Source: Caldilineales bacterium
GTDB lineage: Bacteria; Chloroflexota; Anaerolineae; Caldilineales; Caldilineaceae
Assembly (NCBI GenBank): GCA_012271135.1
Contig: JAAXGZ010000152.1
Coordinates: forward strand, 18,940-82,939
Length of the DNA stretch: 64,000 bases
Reading direction: 5' to 3'
Below the pieces are notes generated by a model. It had not been told where the DNA came from, did not search any database, and worked only from the letters and a program-made list of their open reading frames with translations. The position numbers and the translations under genes were made by a program. Positions 32,732-42,458 of this stretch are shown in pieces. Position 1 is the stretch's first letter. Each line of letters begins with the position of its first letter.

Positions 32732-34168
32732 ATGAATGACACCCGACCCAATATTCTTTTTTTCTTCGCGGATCAGTACCGCCATGATGCACTCGGCCTG
32801 AACGACGCGGCTGTGGTACAAACTCCCGGCCTCGATGATCTGGCAGCGCGCGGCATGCGGTTCTCGCATGCCTTTACCCCCACTTCTCTCTGTTCGCCTG
32901 CCCGAGCTTCCCTATTGACAGGACTCTACGCCCATAATCACGGCTTGCTGGCCAACATGGGCAATTTCAATGGGGTCTTCGATCGGCAGCTGTTGGACCA
33001 CGTGGGTTACCCCCAGTTGCTGGGACGCAACGACTACGATGTGCACCATGTGGGCAAGTGGCACCTGCCTGCCGATGACAACCCGATCCATTGGGGGTTT
33101 CAGTCCTTTGCATCGGACTCGCACTACGCTGCGGAAAAAAGGAATCTGGGGCTGGAAGCGGATCGGGCCAAGGAAGTGCAACGGTTGGAATGGGGTGGCT
33201 CGGCACCGTTCTGTGGTCGTTCCCAACTTCCAGCCGAGCAATTGCAGGAGGCGTGGGCAGCGGACAGGACCATTGCCTTGCTGGAAGAGCAGGCGACCCG
33301 GGATCAGCCGTTCATGATCTGCACCTCCTTCTTCGGCCCCCATTTCCCCTACAGTGTGCCCGCCCCCTACGACACCATGTATGACCCGGATTCAGTGGGA
33401 CGCTGGGGCAATTTCGAGGAAACTTTCGCTGGTAAGCCGCTCATTCAGCAAAAGGAGATGTTGCGCTGGAACGCCAGTCACTTGACCTGGGCTGACTGGC
33501 AGCGGGTGATCGCCCATTACTGGGGCTATTGTACGTTTATCGATGCTCAGATCCAAAGCGTGCTGGAGCGACTGGAGGCACTGGAACTGGCTTCGAATAC
33601 CATCGTGGTTTTCGCCAGTGACCACGGCGACATGTTGGGCAGTCACCGGCTGTTCAACAAAGGTATGTATATGTATGATGAGACGTACCGCATCCCGTTG
33701 ATTATTCATTGGCCGGGAGTGACTGAAGGCGGATCACACTGCGATGCCTTTGTCAATCTGGTCGATCTGATGCCTACGTTGCTGGAGTGGGGAGGCGCAG
33801 AGGAACCCGCCGAGTTGGATGGTCGTTCCCTGGTTCCTCTGCTGCACGGTGCGACTCCGGCGGATTGGCCCGATGATGTGTATGCGGAATTCCATGGGTA
33901 TGAGTCCGCCCTGTTCACCCAGCGTATGGTACGCACCCGGAACTGGAAGTACATATACAATCCGGGTGCCGAGGACGAACTGTATGATGTGGCCAGTGAT
34001 CCGGGTGAATTGCGCAATTTGGCTGAAGACCTCGGATATAAGCATGTGCTCCGGCGCATGAAGGATCGTCTGGTTGCTTGGCTGAACCGCACTCGAGACG
34101 ACATAGGTTCAGAAGACAGCTGGAAGGGTTCTCCCTACGATCTGTATATTACGCAGAGAGAACGATAA
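32732..34168 (+). CDS. Sulfatase, Cys-type formylglycine (distinct subfamily)
   Basis: A 478-residue sulfatase with formylglycine motif CSPAR (C54), metal-site sequences FFADQYRHDA and SDHGDMLGSH, and GKWHLP. No signal peptide is visible, so it is probably cytoplasmic, acting on sugars brought in by the importer just upstream. It is clearly less similar to the other two sulfatases here than they are to each other. ATG 32732 fits the family start (RPNILFFFADQ). It closes the rightward operon; a terminator follows at 34215. Confidence 0.93.
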   Translation: MNDTRPNILFFFADQYRHDALGLNDAAVVQTPGLDDLAARGMRFSHAFTPTSLCSPARASLLTGLYAHNHGLLANMGNFNGVFDRQLLDHVGYPQLLGRNDYDVHHVGKWHLPADDNPIHWGFQSFASDSHYAAEKRNLGLEADRAKEVQRLEWGGSAPFCGRSQLPAEQLQEAWAADRTIALLEEQATRDQPFMICTSFFGPHFPYSVPAPYDTMYDPDSVGRWGNFEETFAGKPLIQQKEMLRWNASHLTWADWQRVIAHYWGYCTFIDAQIQSVLERLEALELASNTIVVFASDHGDMLGSHRLFNKGMYMYDETYRIPLIIHWPGVTEGGSHCDAFVNLVDLMPTLLEWGGAEEPAELDGRSLVPLLHGATPADWPDDVYAEFHGYESALFTQRMVRTRNWKYIYNPGAEDELYDVASDPGELRNLAEDLGYKHVLRRMKDRLVAWLNRTRDDIGSEDSWKGSPYDLYITQRER

Positions 34169-34214
34169 GGGAACACAAAGGCTCTTGTTCCTTCAGTGGC
34201 GTTTGATGCCCTGG

Positions 34215-34231
34215 CGTTGCCAAGGGCAACG
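34215..34231 (+). terminator. Terminator at the end of the rightward CUT1-sulfatase operon
   Basis: CGTTGCC/GGCAACG with an AAG loop, followed by ATTGTCTCTTGG, 46 bases past the sulfatase stop. Position and T-rich tail suit an intrinsic terminator. Confidence 0.6.
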
Positions 34232-34971
34232 ATTGTCTCTTGGGCCGCAGTCCACCCGGAAGACCTGTACTTTGGCTGTCAAGTCGATTGGTTGGATTGC
34301 CGTATTGCAATTGCCCTTGGCTCTGTCAGAGTTGCAGGCAGGCTCCCCAAATTCGACGCTCCTGTTGTCAACTGCCTGCCGCAGCGTGCGAACGGCATGC
34401 CAATGGGAGGTCAAGTGTGCATCAAAACGCCGTTGATGTTCCTTGTGATGTTCAAACCGACGACGAGAATCGCTGGCGGGGGTGACCCGGTGTCATCCGT
34501 TGGTCTTGCGGGAGAGTCGTTTTTGGTCCTCGGCGCAGGCGAAAAGCGGCAGCCGAAAAAGGACGGTGATGGCATGTTCGTACGCGTCTTTGAGGTTCCG
34601 GGACTTGTGCTCCATCGGCTGTCGATGCCGACGTTGGCAACTTCACGTTGTTCGCCGATCCTGGTTGGAGATCGTTTGTGTACCACCTTGGCCTGAACCA
34701 GAGCCATGGCACCGTGCCGGCGCAACGCACGTGCGCTTGTACGGCTGTATGTTCCTTCCACTCGTCGCGTCGATGAGCAAAAGCTGTACCGGGAGACTCT
34801 GCCTGCCTAATACGGGTTGGTGGAGGTTGGTGGAACGCCGACAGGGTCGGAAAACCGGATTCTCATGGTCGGCCGCAAGAAAAAACGGCTGCTTCCCACC
34901 TGTGTCGTTCCCAGTGACCCGTGCGCTGCTTTGGAAGTGGTGGCAGTTCGCAGCGTCTCCAAACAGGCCTC
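34232..34971. other. Spacer between convergent operons, no clear gene
   Basis: About 740 bases between two tail-to-tail operons. ORFs 34196-34696 (plus) and 34411-34761 (minus) overlap each other and show no family resemblance. Nothing else is recognised. Confidence 0.5.
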
Positions 34972-36477
34972 TCAGGCACCGCAGTAGCGGTAGTTGTCCA
35001 TCCTGTCGGTCAGGGCAAGACGATCACCCAGTTTCGCCAGCATCTCGGCCTTCACCTGGAGGTGTCCGGGATCGTCCCAGAGGTTCTGCATTTCCAACGG
35101 ATCGTTTTCGAGGTCGTAGAGCACGCCTTCCCCGAAACCGCCATAGATGCAGATCTTCCAGCGTTCCGTGATCAGCATGCGGTAGCGGCACATCTCCTGC
35201 GACACGCCGTCCTCGTCGAACTCCATCAGCTTGCCGTCCTGCTGCGGCCGGGCTCCCGTGTCGATGACGGGCCTCAGTGATTCGCCGGGCAGGATCGCGC
35301 GTTGTGCCTGTTGGCCTCCCCGCAGGTCGAAATCCTGCTGGTCCAGGCCTGCGTAGTCGAGGACCGTCGGCACGAAGTCCAAATGGCTGACCGGCTGTGA
35401 CACCCCCATGCCCTGCTGTCCTCCGGGCGCGCGCCAGATCAAGGGCACGCGCACAACGGGTTCGTACGGCCAGGGGCCCTTGAACAACAGGTGGTGCGAC
35501 CCCAGGTAGTCGCCGTGGTCGGAGAGGAATACGACGATGGTGTTCTTGGTCAACCCGCATTCGTCCAACGCACTGAGCAACCGTCCCACGCAGTCGTCGA
35601 TGTGGGTGATCATGCCGTAGGTCTGGGCAATGGATTCCCTCAAGACAGCCTCATCCCAGTTGCGGTGCATGTTTCGGTCACCCATGTCAAACCGCTCCAG
35701 GTAGCCGCACGGATCCTCGAGGTGGTTCCAGTTGTCGGGCAGCGAGACGGCTGCGGGGTCGTACATCTCGCTGTAGGGTTTGGCGGCGCAGAAGGGATGG
35801 TGCGGGTCCGGGAAGGAGGTCACAAGAAAGAAAGGCTGGTCTTCCTGCGCAGACAGGAAGTCGATGCTGCGCTCGGTGATCCAGTCGTTGTAGTGCCATT
35901 CGGGCGGGATGGGCATGCGCCAGGTCTGCGGGCCCGCGGAGTAATAGGCCTTCTCCCGGCTCAGTTCGGCCTTGGTGCCGGGCCGCTTGGCCTCCACGTC
36001 GTTTACGTAGTCCCCGTTGACGTAGTTCACGTGCCCGCCCACGTAGTCCACGCTTTCGTAGCCGTAGAACGGCAGCGGCAGTTCCTTGATGGTGCCGTCG
36101 TTCCACAGGTCCCGGCTTTCCCAAGTGGCCGGCTGGCCGTCGTCGTCCCGCGCATCGGTGCTAAAGGGTTGCAGGTGAATCTTGCCGACACAATGGGTCC
36201 GATAGCCGTTCGCAGCCAGCACACCGGTCACGGTGGGAATGTTTTCGTCCAGGTTACAGCCATTGGTGGTCAGGCCGTGCTGGCGCGGGGTCAGGCCAGT
36301 GTGCAGTGTCGCCCGCGAGGGTTGGCAGACCGGGTTGGAGGGGTAGGCCCGATTGAAATTGACTCCCTCTGCGGCCAGCCTGTCCAGATTGGGCGTCCGG
36401 ACTTCATCGTTGCCATTCCAGCCCAGGCTGAAACTGTTCATCTGGTCGACGATGACGACAAGGAAGTTGGGCTGCAT
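34972..36477 (-). CDS. Sulfatase, Cys-type formylglycine (copy B)
   Basis: A 501-residue sulfatase. Cys51 in CQPSR is the formylglycine site; VDQMN, GKIHLQ and SDHGDYLGSH supply metal and catalytic residues. It aligns end to end with the sulfatase at 20096-21592, with only short insertions (such as the MGDRN segment in the middle). No signal peptide is seen. It begins 8 bases after the MalG-type permease stop, so it is the last gene of the leftward operon and most likely desulfates the imported sugar in the cytoplasm. Confidence 0.93.
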   Translation of the reverse strand: MQPNFLVVIVDQMNSFSLGWNGNDEVRTPNLDRLAAEGVNFNRAYPSNPVCQPSRATLHTGLTPRQHGLTTNGCNLDENIPTVTGVLAANGYRTHCVGKIHLQPFSTDARDDDGQPATWESRDLWNDGTIKELPLPFYGYESVDYVGGHVNYVNGDYVNDVEAKRPGTKAELSREKAYYSAGPQTWRMPIPPEWHYNDWITERSIDFLSAQEDQPFFLVTSFPDPHHPFCAAKPYSEMYDPAAVSLPDNWNHLEDPCGYLERFDMGDRNMHRNWDEAVLRESIAQTYGMITHIDDCVGRLLSALDECGLTKNTIVVFLSDHGDYLGSHHLLFKGPWPYEPVVRVPLIWRAPGGQQGMGVSQPVSHLDFVPTVLDYAGLDQQDFDLRGGQQAQRAILPGESLRPVIDTGARPQQDGKLMEFDEDGVSQEMCRYRMLITERWKICIYGGFGEGVLYDLENDPLEMQNLWDDPGHLQVKAEMLAKLGDRLALTDRMDNYRYCGA

Positions 36478-36485
36478 CGGATTCG

Positions 36486-37337
36486 CTATCCCTTTAGGCC
36501 GGTAAGGGCTATGCCCCGGATGATCTGCCGCTGGAACAGCAGGAAGGCGATCACCACCGGAAAGACGGCGATGAAGGCGCCGGCGTTCTGGACGGCGAAG
36601 TTGCGCTCGTATTCCGCCGCGAACGTGGCCAGGCCGACCGCCAGCGTGTACTTGGCGGTGTTGGTCAGGACCACCAGGGGCCAGAGCAGGTTGTCCCAGT
36701 TGGCCAGGAACTGGATGATGCCCAGGGCCGCCAGCGACGACGGCACCAGCGGCAATGCCACGAACACGAACAGGCGCGGCTCGCTGGCGCCGTCGATGCG
36801 TCCGGCGTCCAGCAGCTCGTTGGGCACACTGTGCATGAACTGGCGCATCAGGAAGATTCCGTAGGGGGTCACCACGGCCGGAACGATGATGGAGGCGTAG
36901 GTGTTGAGCAGGTTGGCCCAGAGCACCACTTGGTAGTGGGGAATCAGCAGCATGGGGCCCGGGATCATCATCGTGGCGATGATCACGTAGAACATCGGTT
37001 CCTTGAAGCGGAAGTCGTACTTGTTCCAGACGAAGCCCAGGTAGGCGGAGGTGAGCACGCTGAGCGGCGTGGCCACGCCGGTGACCAGCAGGCTGTTCAT
37101 GAAGTAGCGGCCGAACTTGATCTTCGTCCAGGCTGCAATCAGAGGTTCCAGCGTGAAGGTCTTGGGCAGGAAGGAGGGCGGATACTGGCTGATTTCCGCC
37201 TCCGCCTTGAAGGTGGACATCCCCATCCAGAGGACGGGGAAGAGCATGGCGAAGGCCCCGATGAACAAGAGCAGGTACAGGAGCACCGCCCCGGGATCGA
37301 TGCGCAGGCGGATGCGCCGGGCAGTGGCGGTGGTCAT
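36486..37337 (-). CDS. Sugar ABC transporter permease, MalG type
   Basis: A 283-residue membrane protein with six helices, coupling loop LLDAGRIDGASEPRLFVFV and the family ending QRQIIRGIALTGLKG. It follows the MalF-type gene by 7 bases and precedes the sulfatase by 8, so it is within one transcript. ATG 37337 starts a short Arg-rich cytoplasmic segment before helix 1. Confidence 0.94.
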   Translation of the reverse strand: MTTATARRIRLRIDPGAVLLYLLLFIGAFAMLFPVLWMGMSTFKAEAEISQYPPSFLPKTFTLEPLIAAWTKIKFGRYFMNSLLVTGVATPLSVLTSAYLGFVWNKYDFRFKEPMFYVIIATMMIPGPMLLIPHYQVVLWANLLNTYASIIVPAVVTPYGIFLMRQFMHSVPNELLDAGRIDGASEPRLFVFVALPLVPSSLAALGIIQFLANWDNLLWPLVVLTNTAKYTLAVGLATFAAEYERNFAVQNAGAFIAVFPVVIAFLLFQRQIIRGIALTGLKG

Positions 37338-37344
37338 GGTCCGG

Positions 37345-38298
37345 TCAGGCTCCGATATCCCATGAACTGCGCAGGAAGCGCAACTGCACGAAGGTCATCA
37401 ACATGATGATGCCGAACAGGATGAAGGAGATGGCCGCGCCGTAGCCGAACCGGAACAGCTGGAAGGTCTTCTCGTACAGGAGCAGCACCACCGTCGTGGT
37501 GGAGAAGAGAGGGCCGCCCGCAGTCATCACATACATGGGCACGAACACCTGCAGGCTGTTGATCACCCCGACCACCACCACGAAGGAGAGGGCCGGCATC
37601 AACAGTGGCAGGGTGATGCGGAAGAAGCTGGCCCGTGCCCCGGCCCCGTCGATTTGGGCCGCCTCGTAGTAGGTTTGCGGAATGTTCTGCAGGCCCGCCA
37701 GCAGGATGATCATGCGCACCCCCAGGAACTTCCAGAAGCCGAACAGAATCAGGCTGTTCATGGCGTGCTGGGGGCGCGTGAGCCAGCCGATCTCCGGCGG
37801 CGGAGGCAGGTTCAGGAAGTCCGCCGTGGCGAAGATGGAGGTGTTCAGGATGCCGAACCGGGGCTGGTAGATGAACTCCCACACCAGGGCCACGGCTACC
37901 ATGCCGGTTACCGTGGGCATGAAGTAGCTGGCCCGCAAGAAGGCCTGGAACCGCTTGACCGAGTTGATCATGACGGCGACCAGGAGACAAATGACGGTGC
38001 CCAGGACCACATTGCCGAAGGCAAACTCGAACGAGTTGCCCATGGCCAGCCAGAAACGCTGGTCCTTAAACAGAGCCTCGGCATAGTTGTCCAGGCCCAG
38101 GAATTCCTGGGTTGGACGCAGCGGCTGCCAGTCGAAGAAGCTGTAGATGAACGTGTAGATGAAGGGGAATACGGTCCAGATCAGGAAATACGCGGCGGCC
38201 AGCACAATGGCGCCGGCAATCATGGCGTTCTGGCCTGCCAGCCGAATGCGATGGGGGCTTGCGGCCTCAGGCCGCAGCAAGCGTGAAAGGAAGGCCAT
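37345..38298 (-). CDS. Sugar ABC transporter permease, MalF type
   Basis: A 317-residue membrane protein with six helices; the EAA loop is YYEAAQIDGAGARASFFRIT. The ATG at 38298 (MAFLSRLLRP) is the true start. The ORF track's 750-residue version includes a different frame through the binding-protein gene and should be ignored. Upstream lies a 10-bp hairpin and the binding-protein gene. No ATPase in the operon. Confidence 0.94.
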   Translation of the reverse strand: MAFLSRLLRPEAASPHRIRLAGQNAMIAGAIVLAAAYFLIWTVFPFIYTFIYSFFDWQPLRPTQEFLGLDNYAEALFKDQRFWLAMGNSFEFAFGNVVLGTVICLLVAVMINSVKRFQAFLRASYFMPTVTGMVAVALVWEFIYQPRFGILNTSIFATADFLNLPPPPEIGWLTRPQHAMNSLILFGFWKFLGVRMIILLAGLQNIPQTYYEAAQIDGAGARASFFRITLPLLMPALSFVVVVGVINSLQVFVPMYVMTAGGPLFSTTTVVLLLYEKTFQLFRFGYGAAISFILFGIIMLMTFVQLRFLRSSWDIGA

Positions 38299-38320
38299 GG
38301 GATTTCTTGCGGTTTCTGGA

Positions 38321-38355
38321 CGGGAAGGCAACCGGGAGCACCGGCTGCCTTCCCG
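38321..38355 (-). repeat. Intergenic stem-loop between binding-protein and permease genes
   Basis: CGGGAAGGCA pairs exactly with TGCCTTCCCG, and an inner CCGG/CCGG extends it. It sits 15 bases past the binding-protein stop and 23 before the permease start, the counterpart of the 30774-30816 hairpin in the facing operon. Confidence 0.7.
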
Positions 38356-38369
38356 TGTCCATGTGCAAA

Positions 38370-39854
38370 CTACGGCTGGTCCGGAATCATCAGGTTGGCG
38401 TGCTTGTAGTTGCGCTCGATGATGTTCCAGTCCTCCCGCTGGGCCAGTTCGGCGTCGATGAACTGCTCCGCCTGTGCCATGGCATCGTCGATTTCCGTAC
38501 CGCCCACGAGAATTGGGCCAATCAAGGCATCGTTGATGCCGACGTTGTAGACCGCCGGGGTGTCGTTCACAATCCCCCACTCCACGGCTCCCGAAATCAC
38601 GTTGGCCACCTGGTCCTCCTGGACTTCGGGCAGATCGATCAGCTTGTTGTAGGGCGGAATGAAGCCGTTGCGCAGGGCCACGGTGTGCGCGACCCGATGG
38701 TCGCTGCTGTACAGGAAGTGCCAGAAGTCCCATGCCACGGCCTTCTCGGCTTCGGGCGCGAAGGGATTCACGACGGCTTCCACGGCAAACCGGATGTTGC
38801 CGTAGGCGGGTTGGAAGGTGCCGTCGAACGTCGGGATGGGGGCGGCGAACCACTCCAAATCGGGGTTGTTGCGGCGCAGGACCGAAGTGACCCAGGAGAA
38901 GTCGGCGATGATGGCCGCGGTCTCCGACGTGAAGGAATCCAGCCGACTGGGCATCTCCGGATCCACGACGCGGTCCACCTCGTGCAGGTCCTTGATGAAC
39001 TGCAGGGCGTTGCGGCTCTCCTGGTTGTTGATTTGAGTCCGCTTGCCGTCCTGAGTGAACAGGTATCGTCCCTGCTGGTAGCAGCCGTTCTTGTGGAAAG
39101 TGGGCCAGTCGGCCTGGAATCCGGCCCGCACGATTCGATCCTGGCTGTCGTACCGGGTCAGCGCCTTGGCGACCGTGCGCAGGTCGGACCACGACTTGGG
39201 CGGTTCGTCCACCGAGAAGCCTTCCTCTTCCCACAGACGCGTGTTGATGTACATGACGGGCATCATGGTGCCCATCGGGAGGAAGTGGCGGCTGCCCGGT
39301 GTGCCGGTGGGGCAGTCCATGGCACCTTCGGAGAACGCGACCCAGTTGTCGTCCAGGAACTTGCGGTTGGCCACGTGCTCCGGCATCGGATCCATCAAGC
39401 CACCGTCGCAGAACTCGGTCAGCTGTGACGTGTGCATGTGCCAGAGGGCCGGTCCCTGGCCCGCGGGCACGTTGACCGTGAGCTTGGTCCAGTACTCGCC
39501 CCAGGACTGGTTGGACACGTTGATGGTGACGTTGGGATACAGCTTCATGTATTCCTCGGCCCAGCCCAGTTCGTACTCGTACCGATCGAGGGCCCACTCC
39601 CAGTATTCGAGCGTGATCGGTTCCCCGTGGTTGATGCTGTCCTTCTGGACATAGGGGATGCCGGTGGCGGCATTGGACAGGTCGAAGACGTTGTCGGGGA
39701 CCTCAATCGTGCCGATTTCCACCACAGGGCCCATGTCGGACGGCATGTCGCCGTCTGCCTGGCCGGCGGGTGCACACGCGGCAACAGCGGCAGTGGCAGC
39801 CATGCCTGCGCCAAGACGTAGGAAGGACCTTCGGGTCAATCGCGTGTCATGCAT
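38370..39854 (-). CDS. Sugar ABC transporter substrate-binding lipoprotein
   Basis: A 494-residue family 1 binding protein with Tat signal TRRSFLRLG and lipobox VAACA. Mature regions: ITLEYWEWALDRYEYELGWAEEY, then TINVSNQSWGEYW and the hinge-region pattern MMPVMYINTRLWEEEG. ATG 39854 follows CAGGAG. It is only distantly similar to the two copies at 27.9-30.7 kb, so the two operons probably bring in different ligands even though the last gene in both is a sulfatase. A TATACT box at 39915-39920 (minus) is a possible -10. Confidence 0.93.
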   Translation of the reverse strand: MHDTRLTRRSFLRLGAGMAATAAVAACAPAGQADGDMPSDMGPVVEIGTIEVPDNVFDLSNAATGIPYVQKDSINHGEPITLEYWEWALDRYEYELGWAEEYMKLYPNVTINVSNQSWGEYWTKLTVNVPAGQGPALWHMHTSQLTEFCDGGLMDPMPEHVANRKFLDDNWVAFSEGAMDCPTGTPGSRHFLPMGTMMPVMYINTRLWEEEGFSVDEPPKSWSDLRTVAKALTRYDSQDRIVRAGFQADWPTFHKNGCYQQGRYLFTQDGKRTQINNQESRNALQFIKDLHEVDRVVDPEMPSRLDSFTSETAAIIADFSWVTSVLRRNNPDLEWFAAPIPTFDGTFQPAYGNIRFAVEAVVNPFAPEAEKAVAWDFWHFLYSSDHRVAHTVALRNGFIPPYNKLIDLPEVQEDQVANVISGAVEWGIVNDTPAVYNVGINDALIGPILVGGTEIDDAMAQAEQFIDAELAQREDWNIIERNYKHANLMIPDQP

Positions 39855-40661
39855 ACGACACTCCTGTTTTGAATGGATAGAAGTGGCGTGATCTGCGCCA
39901 CGTTGCCTAGGGCAAGTATATCCAGTCCGGCCAACCGCCTTCTTTCGGTGGTTCTCGAGACCAGGAAGCCGCGATCCGACAAGGCTTGGGTTCCGACTGT
40001 GGGCTACGTGGTTGACAAGGTCGGGCCGACGGGTGCTTGTGCCGAAGTGGTTGTTGCCGGATCACCACAAGTCGGCTGTACTGCTCCCAAAGGGAGTAAT
40101 CGCGAAGACGATCGAAGACTTCACAACGGGATCGCACCACGAAGCATTTCCGGCAGATGCCTCAACCCCCTGTAGGCCCGACTGCTCGGACCGTGCCGTA
40201 CGTATCCGATGGTATGGCATGCCCTGTCCGCAGCGTTGAATCGCGGACATGTACAGGTTTCGGCAGACTGGAGATGCCGCAAAGGAGGCGACCGTGTCGG
40301 AAACGGCAGTCCGGGACATGGGGAAAAGCCCGGTATGGGGATCCTGTTCTGACCAGACGACCGGGACGGACCGGCGTTGCGCTGCCTTTCCGATTCAGGG
40401 CATCGGCTGCCGCAGGTGTTCAATGGAGGCGGCAAACGAACCACGTGCTGCGCATGGGACGAGATGTATGCCGGGGATGGAGTGGAGGTACTCCCGCGGA
40501 GGGCAGACAATCGGGTTGACGGGCGTGGGGCAAACCATTCGGCCCTGCTGTCTTTCGGGCTGCGGCTCGGGGGACGCCTAAAGGTCAGAGACCCCCCAAG
40601 TGGAAATGTCAAATGGCCCGTGTCCGATTCGAATCGATGGCGGATCGGGCCGGTGCCGCGC
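39855..40661. other. Spacer between two leftward sugar-import operons
   Basis: About 800 bases without a convincing gene; the ORFs here (for example 40121-40714 minus) lack family resemblance and run into the neighbouring permease. It holds the promoter of the operon to its left and the terminator (40615-40651) of the operon to its right. Confidence 0.55.
40615..40651 (-). terminator. Terminator of the third sugar-import operon
   Basis: Read leftward: GGCCCG-A-TCCG...CGGA-CA-CGGGCC, with a self-complementary CGATTCGAATCG top, followed by ATTTGACATTTCC. It starts about 10 bases beyond the last permease stop. The stem has a small bulge, so strength is uncertain. Confidence 0.55.
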
Positions 40662-41516
40662 TCAGCCCTTAACTCCCGTAAATACAATGCCTTGAATAAA
40701 ATACTTCTGGGCAAAGAAAAAAATAAGTACCACTGGCAGCATCGCCACCAGTGACGCCGCCATCAGCAGGTGCCACTCCGTGTAGTTCTGATCCTGAAAT
40801 GAGCGCAGGCCCAGGGCAATGGTGTACTTGTCGCGGGAGTGCAGGTAGATCAACGGGCCGAAGAAGTCGTTCCAGGATCCGTTGAACATGAAGATTGCCA
40901 CCGCTGCCAGGGCCGGCTTGGACAAAGGCAGTACGACGCGCCAGTAGATGCCGAAGTTGGACGCGCCGTCGATGCGGGCGGCATCGTCCAGATCCAGCGG
41001 TATCGACATGAAGAACTGGCGCAGCAGAAAGGTCAGGAACGGTCCCCCCAGCCAGTTTGGCAGCACCAGCGGCACAATGGTGTCGATCAGCTCCATGTGC
41101 TTGAAGACCACGAACTGGGGAATCATCGTCACCTGGGGCGGTAGCATCATGGTGGCCAGCATGATCAGGAACATGGCTTCCCGGCCACGCCAGCGCAGGC
41201 GGGCAAAGGCAAAGGCCACCAGCGAACAGGACACGATTTTGCCCACGACATCCAGCAGGGTGATGACCACCGTGTTCCACACGTACTTGCCAAAGGGCAC
41301 CAGCCGAAAGATGTCGGCATAGTTCTCCCAGTGGAACGTCCGGGGAATCCATTCCGGGGGCAGGGACATGACGGTCCCCAGACTCTTGAGCGAGGTGGAC
41401 AGCATCCAGGCCAACGGGATCATGAGGAAAAATCCCCCGGCCACCAGGACGAGGTGCGACAACGCGGTCTCCCATGTGGGAAGCCGCGGTCGGTTGTCAT
41501 GTGCCGAAACGGTCAT
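40662..41516 (-). CDS. Sugar ABC transporter permease, MalG type
   Basis: A 284-residue permease with six helices, EAA-type loop LDDAARIDGASNFGIYWRVV and the ending QKYFIQGIVFTGVKG. It is closely related to the MalG-type gene at 31767-32627 (the openings and tails match well by eye). It begins 9 bases after the MalF-type gene. ATG 41516. Confidence 0.94.
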   Translation of the reverse strand: MTVSAHDNRPRLPTWETALSHLVLVAGGFFLMIPLAWMLSTSLKSLGTVMSLPPEWIPRTFHWENYADIFRLVPFGKYVWNTVVITLLDVVGKIVSCSLVAFAFARLRWRGREAMFLIMLATMMLPPQVTMIPQFVVFKHMELIDTIVPLVLPNWLGGPFLTFLLRQFFMSIPLDLDDAARIDGASNFGIYWRVVLPLSKPALAAVAIFMFNGSWNDFFGPLIYLHSRDKYTIALGLRSFQDQNYTEWHLLMAASLVAMLPVVLIFFFAQKYFIQGIVFTGVKG

Positions 41517-41525
41517 CGCGGGGCT

Positions 41526-42434
41526 TCAGCGCGACTTCAGCTCACCGGCGTAGAACACCCAGAAGCCCGAGGAGCGGTATACCAGCAGGGTCAGGACCAG
41601 GATGTAGCCAAACAAAATCCAGGCCAGCACGGAGGCATAGCCCATCTTGAAGAACTGGAAGGCGTTCCGGTACAGGTACAGCACGATGAACAACGTGGCT
41701 TCGTGGGGCCCCCCGTTCGTCATGATGAGGGCCTGGGTAAAGATTTGCAGGGCCGTGATGATGCCGATGACCAGGTTGTAGAACAGCACCGGCGTAATCA
41801 TGGGCAGCGTGATGTGCCAGAAGGCGGCCCCGCGTCCCGCCCCGTCCACGCGCACCGCTTCATACAGTTCGGACGGCACCCCCTGCAGACCCGCCAGGTA
41901 GATGACGATGCCTCCCCCCACATGCCAGAGGGACATGCCGATCATCGACGTGAGAGCCCAGTCCTTGTCGCCCAGCCATCCGGGGCCGACAATGTCGAAA
42001 CGGGCGAGAAAGGAGTTGATGAGGCCGAAGTTCGGGGCGTAGATCCAGCGCCACAGCAACGCCACCGCCACACCTGACAGCACCGATGGCAGGTAGTACA
42101 CGGTGCGGTAGAACTGGAGCCCCCGGATCCGGGTGTTGAGCAGCAGCGCCACGCACAGGCCCAGCAGAATCTGCAGTGGCACGCTGACCACCGCATAGAT
42201 GGAGGTGACCTTGAGGGCCTGTCCCACCTTGGGATCGTCGGTCAGGGCCTTGTCGAAGTTGGCCCAGCCCACCCACTTGGGCTGGGTGAGCACATCGTAT
42301 TCCGTGAAGGCAAAGAAGGCGGATGCGATCATGGGCCCTACCGTGAAGAGCAGGAATCCCAGGAGCCAGGGCGACGCGAACAGCCAGCCATCCCGCTCCT
42401 CGCGTCGCCTCATCGGGCTGGATGGCGGGATCAT
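41526..42434 (-). CDS. Sugar ABC transporter permease, MalF type
   Basis: A permease of about 302 residues with six helices; the coupling loop is YEAVRVDGAGRGAAFWHITL, with Val replacing the usual second Ala-Glu. The track starts at GTG 42470, but that codon lies inside a 12-bp hairpin and is unlikely; ATG 42434 or ATG 42413 (MRRREERDG, the usual CUT1 opening) is better. I give 42434. It is clearly similar to the MalF-type gene at 30847-31764. Confidence 0.9.
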   Translation of the reverse strand: MIPPSSPMRRREERDGWLFASPWLLGFLLFTVGPMIASAFFAFTEYDVLTQPKWVGWANFDKALTDDPKVGQALKVTSIYAVVSVPLQILLGLCVALLLNTRIRGLQFYRTVYYLPSVLSGVAVALLWRWIYAPNFGLINSFLARFDIVGPGWLGDKDWALTSMIGMSLWHVGGGIVIYLAGLQGVPSELYEAVRVDGAGRGAAFWHITLPMITPVLFYNLVIGIITALQIFTQALIMTNGGPHEATLFIVLYLYRNAFQFFKMGYASVLAWILFGYILVLTLLVYRSSGFWVFYAGELKSR

Positions 42435-42458
42435 GGATGGCAGGTCATGTGGAGCAAA

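Noticed and set aside
34196-34761. ORFs on both strands between the convergent operons
   Set aside because: They overlap each other, lack domains, and lie in a spacer with a terminator on its left.
37345-39597. 750-residue permease fusion in the ORF track
   Set aside because: The first 433 residues are a shadow frame through the binding-protein gene; the real permease starts at 38298.
39915-39943. TATACT box as a promoter for the leftward binding-protein operon
   Set aside because: No matching -35 at normal spacing, so it is mentioned but not listed as a feature.
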